64,000 bases of DNA from Bacteroides zhangwenhongii (GTDB lineage Bacteria > Bacteroidota > Bacteroidia > Bacteroidales > Bacteroidaceae), in contig NZ_CP059856.1 of the NCBI RefSeq assembly GCF_009193325.2, forward strand, positions 5,022,001-5,086,000, in the 5' to 3' direction. Both the position numbers and the translations under genes were made by a program. Numbering within the stretch: the stretch's first letter is position 1; every line of letters starts with the position of its first letter. This document shows, piece by piece, positions 36,976-45,460 of this stretch. Below the pieces are notes generated by a model. It was not told the DNA's origin. It did no database searches and saw only the letters and a program-made list of their open reading frames with translations.

Positions 36976-37860
36976 TTACATACAAAGAGTAATACCAATG
37001 TTGATATTAAACAGATTAATCTTGAAGTTAGCGCCACTGCTCCTCCGCTTACCAGTTTCTCCCAAATTATTCTTCTGCTTCTCTATCCGGTACTTAAATC
37101 CGACAACTCCAAATGAGACTTCAGCGCATACATTCTGCATAATAAACACCGCCAAACCCGGATTTATCCCCAAATGAAGTTCATTTAACGTCGTTTCCGT
37201 TCGTTTCAAATTATCTCCCGTTCCACGAGAAAAACTAGATGTACCTCTATTATAAGAAAGAGTAGTTTCATTAAATAAACCGAAACGCTTACCGTGATCC
37301 AAGCCGACATAAGAACGGTGAAAGACTGCAGCCGAATAGGTATCTTCCGCATAACGCATATCTTTCAAAGAAACATCCAAATCTTCAACTGCAAGGGAAA
37401 CATTATCCAATTGAGCAATTGTATGGTTATATCCCAACTTCATACCTACTACCAAATTGTCCCGAATTGCATAGCCCCAGAAAGGCTTGACGGAGAAGGT
37501 ACGGAAGTTACAATCAAAATCTTTCAGAATAGAAAACAATAACCGACTGTCGTCACTATCAAAATTGACATACGAGAAAGTCAAACCTCCAATCCATTTA
37601 CCTTTCGGAATGAAACGGTAATTTTTGATTCCGCGATCAAAACGTCCGATAGCTCTCGTATGAATAATATCTGTTGAATCCAGCTGTTCTTCGTATTCCT
37701 CCTTCAGAAGAAAAACAGTATCACGAACAATAACCCTTTCGACAATTAAAGAATCCCTTCCATCCATCGTACGGAGAGTATCGCGTTGCTGTGCCTGTAT
37801 ACCCGGTATCCCGACCAACAAGCCCAATATACATATATATAATACTTTGTACATTTTCAT
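36976..37860 (-). CDS. Outer-membrane beta-barrel-like protein (294 aa)
   Basis: Unknown function. It has a Sec signal peptide (about 1-23, ending GIQAQ), an N-terminal linker of about 60 residues (MDGRDSLIVERVIVRDTVFL, repeated Asp/Arg/Val) and a barrel-like body of alternating hydrophobic strands to a C-terminal GITLCM. Its body is related to the adjacent 242-residue protein: both have a KGKWIGG or KGQWIVG first strand, a YAIRDNLVVGMKLGYNHT-like block and an ANFKINLFNINIGI or ANFKINLFSIGLGI end. The genes abut (37860/37861), which suggests a duplicated pair working together in the outer membrane with the operon's lipoproteins. Confidence 0.75.
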   Translation of the reverse strand: MKMYKVLYICILGLLVGIPGIQAQQRDTLRTMDGRDSLIVERVIVRDTVFLLKEEYEEQLDSTDIIHTRAIGRFDRGIKNYRFIPKGKWIGGLTFSYVNFDSDDSRLLFSILKDFDCNFRTFSVKPFWGYAIRDNLVVGMKLGYNHTIAQLDNVSLAVEDLDVSLKDMRYAEDTYSAAVFHRSYVGLDHGKRFGLFNETTLSYNRGTSSFSRGTGDNLKRTETTLNELHLGINPGLAVFIMQNVCAEVSFGVVGFKYRIEKQKNNLGETGKRRSSGANFKINLFNINIGITLCM

Positions 37861-38589
37861 TTATAAATAAAAGGCAATTCCCAAGCCGATAGAAAACAAA
37901 TTAATTTTAAAATTAGCGCTACTAGACGACCGTTCACCAACATAGACTTGATCTGTAGTTTGTTTCACCTTACTAAAGTTCAACCCAAGCACACCAATAC
38001 TAACTTCTACCGCCGTATAGTTATTAATAAAAGCTACAATACCGGGAGCTACACCAATGCTGAAATCTGTAGTTGTAGAATAGGTTCCGGTAACGGAATC
38101 ACCTCCCTTATTTACTACTTTCGACTGGCTTCCCCCCATTCCCAATTGTGTCTCACTAAAGAGTGCAAAACGTTTGCTACTTCCCAATGTCACATAATTA
38201 CGGAGGACAGCCATTGCTGAATACGAATGTTTCAACTGATAAAGATCGTCTACGTCAAACTGATTTTCTTCATCCAAATTGATAGACAATCCATCCAACT
38301 TTGTTAATGTCCGTCCATAGGCAAAACGCCCTCCGGCAGCCATATTATCTTTAAACGCATAACAGACCATCGGACTGACTTTAAAAGTATACCCATCAGA
38401 ATTAAATCCATCAAGTACCAAAAACTGATAGTTCTGCTCATTATGTTCCGAATATGAAACTGAGCTACCTACAATCCACTGTCCCTTAGGTATAAAGGTT
38501 CCCAATTTAATATCTCTTTTGAAGTCTTGCGCCCGAACACTGAATATGCCTAAAAACACAAGTGACAAGATAAAAGCTATTTTTTTCAC
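37861..38589 (-). CDS. Outer-membrane beta-barrel-like protein (242 aa)
   Basis: Unknown function. It has a signal peptide (about 1-20, ending VRAQD), then strands typical of a small barrel: GTFIPKGQWIVGSSVSYSEH, YTFKVSPMVCYAFKDNMAAG, RFALFSETQLGMGGSQSK, and a C-terminal strand NLFSIGLGIAFYL ending in Leu. It is a paralogue of the next gene downstream but lacks its N-terminal linker. It follows the 705-residue lipoprotein gene by 10 bases. Confidence 0.78.
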   Translation of the reverse strand: MKKIAFILSLVFLGIFSVRAQDFKRDIKLGTFIPKGQWIVGSSVSYSEHNEQNYQFLVLDGFNSDGYTFKVSPMVCYAFKDNMAAGGRFAYGRTLTKLDGLSINLDEENQFDVDDLYQLKHSYSAMAVLRNYVTLGSSKRFALFSETQLGMGGSQSKVVNKGGDSVTGTYSTTTDFSIGVAPGIVAFINNYTAVEVSIGVLGLNFSKVKQTTDQVYVGERSSSSANFKINLFSIGLGIAFYL

Positions 38590-38599
38590 GTATTTTATT

Positions 38600-40717
38600 T
38601 TATTCGTAAATCAATTCCAAATCATCCAACCACATCGTACTGCCTGTACTTCCGGTATAATAGTCTCCATACTTGCTAGCTGACGCAACTACAAGAATAT
38701 ACTTAGGTTTAACATCTTTCCGTCTATACTCTAGTTTTATCTTATGTTCAGTCCAGGCATTTACATTACCATCAATAATCAACTCTCCATAAGCTATTAT
38801 TTTAGAATCGTCTTTACTGAACAATGTTGTCTTATCCTTAGTATGCACTACAATGGGTTTATCCCAATCAGTTAATGCTACATATACAATAGCAGTATCC
38901 TGTATACCCTTAGGCGCATCAACCGTTTCGGAATAATCAATAGTGCCTAAAGTCGCACGATACCAGATAGAAAGTTCCGAAGGGCGGGATGCAAATTCAC
39001 GTCCAAAATCAAGAATACCTTGAGTCCCATCTTCTACACCAACAAATTTTCCGGTAAACAAATTCCCTGCAGCAAACTTCCCAATACCCAAGAAGCTCAC
39101 AAATTGCGACTTTAATTGAGCGGCACGTTTTCCACCATTCAATCCTACCCTGTCAATATAAGTAGTCACGTTTATATTCATCTTTGAAGAGCCTTTGTTA
39201 CCACTATCCCAGAACATTGCTTCACCTTCTCCATAAACCCACAAAGGTGAACTTCCTGACCAGTTTTCAAAGCCGCTATTCGGCAATTGCGCAGCTTCTT
39301 CCGTTGTAAACGAACAAACCACAGCCGAAGGAGTATTACCGGCCAATGCTTGATACTGATACTCTGTACCGTCTTCCAATCCAGTAAGTTTTGTTGTAAA
39401 AGTTACTCCATCTTCCCCTTTTACCGCCTCTACATTAGTCCAATTACTTTCGCCTTTCTTCCGGTAATTAAAGCTCAAGGGTTCCGTTGTCTCATGTATG
39501 ATTTCTCCTCTCAATTCGGCTCTTGAACTCCATACGTCTCCCACTACTACATCCTTTGTTAGAACAGAAGCGTTAGAAACAACGATTGACAAAATCCCGG
39601 TATTGCTCAACCCTTCCGCATCAATCGCACTCAAAGCAAAAGCATAGGAAGTTTCTGCGGTTGTCATCTTTCCAACCAAAGAAGATGTCAATGTCAATGT
39701 CAACACCCCAGCTTTTGTAGTCTCATCAAAAGCAGAAACAATCTGCAGTCCATTAGCGGCTAAAGCAGATATTTCATCTTCACCAAGATTAGCCAATTGA
39801 AGCGTATTACCCGAAAATCCCCATTCGGTCAGTTTATCACAGGCAAGAGTAGCCTCCGTTAAAGCTGAAGTGACCGCTATTTTAAAAGAGAGTTCACTAG
39901 CCGCATTCAAAGCATATATATAAGGTGTACCAAAATCAAAGCCTACTCCTCTAAAAGACGGACGTTGCTTAACCTCCACCTCATCTTCTATCGTCTCCAA
40001 AGGAGTCTCGTCCACAGTCACTTGCAAACTAGCACCGCCATCTTCAATATCATCCACAAAATTCAGCTTGAAAGTATAGTGCGTAGCTGATTCTGCCAAA
40101 ACTTCACCTTCTTTCTCAAATTCTTTTTCATTCTGCAACACTCCGGTAAACTTCCACTTCAACGAACTGTCCCCCTCAGACAACATATAATAACCTATAG
40201 CACCGACATTCTCCTGCGTAAAGTCCAATGAACCGAACTTTGTGTATACGGTCATCGTATAATTCTTAAATAATTCGTTCACATTATCACTGAAACTTAC
40301 TGTAGACAATACATTGGCAATACTGCATTTCACATTCTGCTCCGTCACAGTTCCATTCGTTATCTCGAACGGAACCATCCCTTTATAATAAGTTTTATCA
40401 AAAGAAGCAGGGACCGAATCTCCTGCGGTAACCTTAACATTATAGGCTCCTGACTTCAATTGTAGCTCTTCGGGTACTTCAGAAAGTCCTTTATAATAAC
40501 GAATCAGCCCCTTGCCATTATAAAGGCGAACCTCACAATTCTTTTCCAACTCCGCCTGTTCATCATCGGTCACAGTGCGCGAAGTTACTACTTTAATGGA
40601 CGAATCCACGTTGACTTTCATACGTAGTATTCCCTCTCCGTCCAAACGTTCTGTTTCCGTACATCCATTTAACAGCACATACGTCAGAAACACCAATATA
40701 TAGTAAGCGTTCCTCAT
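38600..40717 (-). CDS. DUF4493/PCMD-like surface lipoprotein (705 aa)
   Basis: Unknown function. Lipoprotein signal with Cys19 followed by TETERLDGEG, an acidic surface-export signal. The N-terminal part (about 28-235) looks like DUF4493: LRMKVNVDSSIKVVTSR, a sandwich domain with EELQLKSGAYNVKVTAGDSV and VKCSIANVLSTVSFSDNVNE. Ig-like segments follow (about 250-470), and the C-terminal part (about 480-705) is PCMD-like: NSGFENWSGSSPLWVYGEG, FVSFLGIGKFAAGNLFTGKF, ASKYGDYYTGSTGSTMWLDD. It is third in the operon, 2 bases after the 422-residue protein gene. Family names are from memory. Confidence 0.8.
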   Translation of the reverse strand: MRNAYYILVFLTYVLLNGCTETERLDGEGILRMKVNVDSSIKVVTSRTVTDDEQAELEKNCEVRLYNGKGLIRYYKGLSEVPEELQLKSGAYNVKVTAGDSVPASFDKTYYKGMVPFEITNGTVTEQNVKCSIANVLSTVSFSDNVNELFKNYTMTVYTKFGSLDFTQENVGAIGYYMLSEGDSSLKWKFTGVLQNEKEFEKEGEVLAESATHYTFKLNFVDDIEDGGASLQVTVDETPLETIEDEVEVKQRPSFRGVGFDFGTPYIYALNAASELSFKIAVTSALTEATLACDKLTEWGFSGNTLQLANLGEDEISALAANGLQIVSAFDETTKAGVLTLTLTSSLVGKMTTAETSYAFALSAIDAEGLSNTGILSIVVSNASVLTKDVVVGDVWSSRAELRGEIIHETTEPLSFNYRKKGESNWTNVEAVKGEDGVTFTTKLTGLEDGTEYQYQALAGNTPSAVVCSFTTEEAAQLPNSGFENWSGSSPLWVYGEGEAMFWDSGNKGSSKMNINVTTYIDRVGLNGGKRAAQLKSQFVSFLGIGKFAAGNLFTGKFVGVEDGTQGILDFGREFASRPSELSIWYRATLGTIDYSETVDAPKGIQDTAIVYVALTDWDKPIVVHTKDKTTLFSKDDSKIIAYGELIIDGNVNAWTEHKIKLEYRRKDVKPKYILVVASASKYGDYYTGSTGSTMWLDDLELIYE

Positions 40718-40719
40718 CC

Positions 40720-41988
40720 TTATTCTCCTTCCGCTACCGAAATCAATGTTAATGTTTTCTCTACACTATTTCCGGACTGGTCGATAGCCGTAATAATAAA
40801 TTTGTGAGTAGCCGGACCATAAATGCCAAGTAGTGGCGTGAATTTAGTAATATCAAACTTCAAAGTCGTTTTGCCCAAAACCTGGTCACCTACAGGAAAG
40901 CCTAATGATTCCAATCCCGTTCTCAAATCTCCCGGATAGGCCAAATCAAATTCAGAAGCCAGTCCAACTTCCTCCAATAGCTCCGGAGTCAATGTTTCCG
41001 AATCAATCTTCACTTTAAGATTCGAGAATCCATTCTCCGCTTCAATGTTTACAACCACCGTAATACCAATCAGATTTCCACCTTCATCTCTCTTGATAGG
41101 CACATCCAAACTCTCATCGATATCGAACCCGTTTCCCACAATAGTCGGCGCTTTTCCGCTAGGCGTAGGCGGATTCGGATCTATTATCGTTTCTTCTTCC
41201 TCTCTATTTGTAAATCCTTTCTCTATTACTGTACACGTTGCAACAATCACCAGTTTGAGTTTAGTGAATCCTCCCTCAATATAGCCATCATCATTGACAT
41301 ACTTCAAATAGAATTTTATGAGACGATGTTGACCAGGCTTTACATTCTTAATCGGATAAGGCACTTCCCTTGCCACCCCATCAATAGTTCCGGTCATCAC
41401 CGCTTTCATAATATTATTGCCATCTGCATTCGACTTGAAATATCCATTTCTGGTTTCGTCATACGCAAATGCTAAGGAAGCGTCTCCCACAGTAACAGTG
41501 GTTTTCACATCCTCGCCCATCACTTCTTTCAACTTATCATCGTATGTCACAGACACCTTGATATTATTCAACTTACATACCAATGGTTCCAAGTCCTTTA
41601 CTTTATTAGCCTCAATAGTGAAAGATTCTTCGGCATAATAAAAAGGAACTTCAAACTCTGCCGGTTGCACCTCGTGTGACAAAGCTTGTACTGTATAGCT
41701 CCCTACTCTGAGCGTAAATATCTCAGGCAACTCGCTATATTTCCATTCACGTACCAAATTTTGTTCCGCATCGTAAATACGAATCAAATAATTATCCGTA
41801 TTTACTTCGGACGCACGAGTGATAGGAGTAGAAGAGGAAACCTCAACCGACAAGCCTTTCAAGGAAGCCAGATTCACAGAACCCTCACCCAATTCTACTG
41901 TATCATTATCCATCTTCTCACGATCGCAAGCTGTAAAAGAAAGAATTACTGCCAATGCGATAAACAGTATGTATGTTACCTTTTTCAT
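40720..41988 (-). CDS. DUF4493-like surface lipoprotein (422 aa)
   Basis: Unknown function. Lipoprotein signal with Cys21 followed by DREKMDND, a surface-export-type sequence. Residues about 35-260 resemble the DUF4493 part of the two larger neighbours (GSVNLASLKGLSVEVSSS; EIFTLRVGSYTVQALSHEVQ; LEPLVCKLNNIKVSVTYDDK), and about 275-420 is an Ig-like domain (FDIDESLDVPIKRDEGG; ATHKFIITAIDQSGNSVEKT). It lacks the C-terminal PCMD-like domain, so in the operon it may be a shorter partner or competitor of its paralogues. It lies 11 bases after the first gene of the operon. Confidence 0.78.
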   Translation of the reverse strand: MKKVTYILFIALAVILSFTACDREKMDNDTVELGEGSVNLASLKGLSVEVSSSTPITRASEVNTDNYLIRIYDAEQNLVREWKYSELPEIFTLRVGSYTVQALSHEVQPAEFEVPFYYAEESFTIEANKVKDLEPLVCKLNNIKVSVTYDDKLKEVMGEDVKTTVTVGDASLAFAYDETRNGYFKSNADGNNIMKAVMTGTIDGVAREVPYPIKNVKPGQHRLIKFYLKYVNDDGYIEGGFTKLKLVIVATCTVIEKGFTNREEEETIIDPNPPTPSGKAPTIVGNGFDIDESLDVPIKRDEGGNLIGITVVVNIEAENGFSNLKVKIDSETLTPELLEEVGLASEFDLAYPGDLRTGLESLGFPVGDQVLGKTTLKFDITKFTPLLGIYGPATHKFIITAIDQSGNSVEKTLTLISVAEGE

Positions 41989-41999
41989 ATTTCGTTGTT

Positions 42000-44519
42000 T
42001 TAATATATCAATTTTACATCATCAATTGTCAATACGCTACCGACATGGCGAGAATCGCCATAGCCTGCCCTCCAAGCACCTTTACTTCCTTGAATAGCTA
42101 ATGTCGCAGGAGAATCCAAACTGCTGGATAAAAAGACAACAGTTATATAAGCAGCTTTTTCTGTTGTCTTAGCTATAGAAACAGTACCTTTCTCATAAGT
42201 ATCCACAGGATTCGATATAAGCAATTCTCCTCTAGCTATCTCTTTCTTCTCTGCATTATATAACACAGCATAAGCTTTCGCGGATTCATTATTGTATGAA
42301 TAATATTTATAATAAAACTCAACTGCGGAAGGACGAGAATTAAAGGTATGCCCCAAAGTTTCTTTCTGAGATGCCCGGTCATAAGTACCGATGAACAACG
42401 ATCCTGCCGTTCTATAGTCTACATCCTCTTGAGCACTTTCTTGACTCAGCCAATTATTAGCCCCATGACCGACTGTCGAAATTTCCATTGCAGACGTTCC
42501 TCTATGTGATGCGATTGTTAACGATTGCCCTCCAAATTTATTAAGATGATTATAAGCCGTCCAACCATCGTACGATGTGGGTACTGTACTTGGATACGAT
42601 GCATAGAACCAAGAAGCAACTCCATCATACGATTGAGTTGTTTTATCATTACGCGAACTCCACCAACTAGTAGCACTCGGATAAAAAGCCCATACTTTTT
42701 CTCCACCACTGAGCACAATAGTCTTATACCAAACCTGTTTTCCCGTCCAATCCTCAAAATCACTATTAGGTATTTGTGCAGCGACTTCCGTCGTTATCTC
42801 CAACTCATTTTCCGCTTTCACATCTCCCGATACAGCTCTCAACGTATATTTATTAGTATTTAGAGGATCTTCAGGCAATCCCGTTATTTCAATGACATCA
42901 CCATCTTTTGTTTGAGTAGGTGTCACCCATGTTCCAGTTTCATACTCCGAAGACTTAATATACTCAATAACAATCGGTTGAGTTTTCATATACTCCTTAT
43001 CTTTCCCTACAACATGTATAGTAGCTTTTGTTGCCCATACATCCCCTTCAGAAGCTTCCAGACCAAATACAGGAGGATTGACTCCAACAGAAACAGATAA
43101 AGTACGCACACCGCAAGTCACATAAACCAGGAAGTTATGCGACGTTATAAAAGGTAAAGCTAATGTTACTTGATGTTGAATACCGTCTGTAAGTACACCA
43201 GAGACATCTATATCCGTTAAGACTTCCTCCTTTAGATATTGGAACTTAACTCTGGAAATATCTCCATCCAACGTAACAGGAATAGTAATTGCTTGAAGTC
43301 CGACATTTACATTATCCACAGTCCCTACTGCAAACTGATTATCCTGCACGTTCACCTTTATGACTTCATCAACAGCATTGACTCTTCCTGCCTTATCAGT
43401 CACCACAAGAGAAAAAGAGACTTCACCATCATCACTCAATAAATAGGGTATTACCTCAGCAAAATCCAACGTAGCCATCTTTTCCACATTAGTACTCAAT
43501 CCCCGCATGGACAAGCCTAATGATTTCAATTTCTCTAATGTTTCTCCGGCGAGATTGACCAAATCTACAGAAGTCGGCCAACCTTGTGCAAGTAAAGAAG
43601 GCGACACCGTAGTCAACACACACTTTTTAATCCCATTACGTGCAGTAACAAGCGTAGAAAGAGGAAAAATCGTACTACCCTCTTTCACATCCTGCACCAC
43701 ACCGGATTCATATCCGGAACGAGTAAAAAATGGAGGTTGTATGTTCAATGCTTCATCAGAGACATCTATTTCCACCGGCTTCTCCACAGTAGTTTTGTCA
43801 AATGAAATCTTCAATGTAGCGCTCCCCGCATCCACATCCAATTTTATATGATAAAACTCACGAGGCTTGGCCTCATCAATTTCCCCAACTTCCCACTTGG
43901 CAGTCTGCCCGTTCTGATTCACGACATCGGCATATATAGTAATAACGCCCGGCTTCACATAAGCCGCACGCACTTCATCTTTAACAAAAGTAATAGAACT
44001 TCCGCCATCAGACTGGATGACAGTAGAATAATCAGAAAAGTACTTTTTAAATGCATCTGTGTATTCCACAGACAGTTTCACATTCGTCAAATAGCAGGTG
44101 ATACTAGCTTCAACAGTCTCATCATCTTCCACCGTAATTTCTTGCGTTCCCTCATAATAAGGAGATTCAAAGCCCTCTTTTTCCGGATTACCGCAATACG
44201 CTTTCAATGTATAAGTCCCCACCGGAACAACAGCATATTTAGGAAACTCGCTAAACTTATCCCACGAAGTTTTAACGACATTTCCATCCATCAAAGCAAT
44301 CGTAAAGTCTCCAACATCAGGTACTAAATCATCTTCCTCTGTATTCTCTTCTCCACTATCACCGACCTCAGCACGTGTAGTAGTAGCGTCAATGACATCC
44401 TGACTAGTAGCCAGATTCAAAGCAAGCATACCTGTTGCCATATTGGATCGCTTTTGTTCGCTTTCACAAGCAGACAGTACTATTGCCATCAACAACAATA
44501 CTCTAAAAACTTTTCTCAT
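42000..44519 (-). CDS. DUF4493/PCMD-like surface lipoprotein (839 aa), first gene of operon
   Basis: Unknown function. Lipoprotein signal with Cys18 followed by ESEQKR. The N-terminal DUF4493-like region (about 28-255) contains GMLALNLATSQDVIDATT, an acidic insertion (GEENTEEDD) and YAVVPVGTYTLKAYCGNPEK. Ig-like domains span about 260-590. The C-terminal PCMD-like domain (about 600-839) carries IPNSDFEDWTGKQVWYKTIV, GSLFIGTYDRASQKETLGH and SVLTIDDVKLIY. It is aromatic-rich (Trp, Tyr), as in glycan-binding jelly rolls. It is the first gene of a six-gene unit of about 9.1 kb with a -7 box about 93 bases upstream. Confidence 0.8.
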   Translation of the reverse strand: MRKVFRVLLLMAIVLSACESEQKRSNMATGMLALNLATSQDVIDATTTRAEVGDSGEENTEEDDLVPDVGDFTIALMDGNVVKTSWDKFSEFPKYAVVPVGTYTLKAYCGNPEKEGFESPYYEGTQEITVEDDETVEASITCYLTNVKLSVEYTDAFKKYFSDYSTVIQSDGGSSITFVKDEVRAAYVKPGVITIYADVVNQNGQTAKWEVGEIDEAKPREFYHIKLDVDAGSATLKISFDKTTVEKPVEIDVSDEALNIQPPFFTRSGYESGVVQDVKEGSTIFPLSTLVTARNGIKKCVLTTVSPSLLAQGWPTSVDLVNLAGETLEKLKSLGLSMRGLSTNVEKMATLDFAEVIPYLLSDDGEVSFSLVVTDKAGRVNAVDEVIKVNVQDNQFAVGTVDNVNVGLQAITIPVTLDGDISRVKFQYLKEEVLTDIDVSGVLTDGIQHQVTLALPFITSHNFLVYVTCGVRTLSVSVGVNPPVFGLEASEGDVWATKATIHVVGKDKEYMKTQPIVIEYIKSSEYETGTWVTPTQTKDGDVIEITGLPEDPLNTNKYTLRAVSGDVKAENELEITTEVAAQIPNSDFEDWTGKQVWYKTIVLSGGEKVWAFYPSATSWWSSRNDKTTQSYDGVASWFYASYPSTVPTSYDGWTAYNHLNKFGGQSLTIASHRGTSAMEISTVGHGANNWLSQESAQEDVDYRTAGSLFIGTYDRASQKETLGHTFNSRPSAVEFYYKYYSYNNESAKAYAVLYNAEKKEIARGELLISNPVDTYEKGTVSIAKTTEKAAYITVVFLSSSLDSPATLAIQGSKGAWRAGYGDSRHVGSVLTIDDVKLIY

Positions 44520-44611
44520 ATTGGTTTATATCTCTAAATTAGTCCGGAATAAATATATCTATTTCTCCTTGTGACATCTTCTTTTGTACTCTTCCTCTCT
44601 AAAACTTTGCG

Positions 44612-44619
44612 CAAAAGTA
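44612..44619 (-). promoter_or_regulatory. Bacteroides -7 box for the DUF4493/PCMD operon
   Basis: The minus strand reads TACTTTTG (TAnnTTTG). Transcription would start near 44606, giving a leader of about 87 bases. No -33 TTTG is seen at 19-21 bases; one at 28 bases (CAAA, 44648-44651) is too far. Confidence 0.5.
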
Positions 44620-44925
44620 CAGTTTTCTTTCTTTATAATAAAGTATCCAAAGAAAGATTTATCCCGAAATCTGAAAATGAGAACACAATTTGTTTGCTTG
44701 ACCTAAAAAAAAGACCATAATTTTAAGCATACAACAAAAGATTTCCGCTTTTTAGATGAAAAACAGAACGTTTCCATCTCATGTTTCAAATAAAAACCTA
44801 CTTATTCAAACAAAAAGAGATTAAAAATTCATCCAATCCAACATGATCAATTCTAGGAAAAGAAAAATGTACTGCAAATATTTCATAGAAACAATGCACC
44901 GATTCATACTAGAAAAGTATTTTTC

Positions 44926-45072
44926 ATCTCTCATAAAAGCAACATAAACATCAGATTACCAAACATTTACATTATGAGAGATCTTTTTTTATTATACATC
45001 TCTCATACTTTCGCCCCGCATCTCTCATGCTTTCTCGCTATATCTCTCATGCTTTCGCCTTACACCTCTCAT
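44926..45072. repeat. 22-bp-period repeat array B (ATCTCTCAT words)
   Basis: ATCTCTCAT occurs at 44998, 45020 and 45042, with a one-mismatch copy at 45064: four units exactly 22 bases apart, sharing a following GCTTTCGCC-like block. Outlying copies are at 44926 (same strand) and 44974 (reverse complement). Two more reverse-complement copies are at 45422 and 45444, again 22 apart, just after the stop of the receiver/PPDK_N gene. The two sets could pair as a long inverted repeat centred at 45236. Confidence 0.75.
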
Positions 45073-45181
45073 CGTAAGCCGTATTTTGCAAAACAACTAA
45101 TGGGATTTTATATAAAGACTACCGTTTAATCTCCTGTCTTTCAGCATATAACGTCACATTTTCTACAAGATATCACAACCG

Positions 45182-45272
45182 TTCCACTACAGTAGATAGT
45201 TCTGTGCACTAATGTGAACAGTTCCGTTCACTAGAGTACACAAAACTGTTCACTAGAGTGGAAGGTTATGAT
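45182..45272. repeat. 22-bp-period palindromic repeat array C (CACTA words)
   Basis: CACTA starts at 45185, 45207, 45229 and 45251, exactly 22 bases apart; GTTCACTAGAGT occurs at 45226 and 45248. The block is also an imperfect palindrome centred at 45222.5: TTCCACT (45182-45188) with AGTGGAA (45257-45263), GTGAAC (45214-45219) with GTTCAC (45226-45231), TGTGCACT with AGTACACA (one mismatch). It resembles array A in period and symmetry but not in sequence. Confidence 0.75.
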
Positions 45273-45421
45273 GTTGGTAAAATAATCCAAAAACAAAGGC
45301 TAAATATGCCAACAACATAAGTAAACTGACATATAAACCACTATTAAATTAGAGGCAGAAAACACGATGAAAAAGGTCTGTGAAACCTACACAACAATCT
45401 ATATCCCAGTTCCGGGATATC

Positions 45422-45452
45422 ATGAGAGATGAATCGAGAAAGAATGAGAGAT
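45422..45452. repeat. Inverted outlying copies of array B
   Basis: ATGAGAGAT at 45422-45430 and 45444-45452, 22 bases apart, reverse complements of the array B word. The second copy ends 8 bases from the stop codon of the receiver/PPDK_N gene, so it lies in that gene's 3' untranslated region. Confidence 0.65.
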
Positions 45453-45460
45453 GCAGGGTT

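Larger units (their letters stand above)
44520..45460. other. 941-base gene-free stretch
   Basis: No credible open frame is seen on either strand. The stretch is AT-rich. It holds the promoter region of the DUF4493/PCMD operon at its left end, two repeat arrays with 22-base periods (listed separately), a small hairpin ATATCCC/GGGATAT at 45401-45420, and the 3' flank of the receiver/PPDK_N gene at its right end. Nothing else is supported. Confidence 0.7.

Noticed and set aside
44520..45460. Transposon or insertion sequence remnant
   Set aside because: No transposase frame, no flanking target duplication and no long terminal inverted repeats; the inverted array B copies are short words at 22-base spacing.
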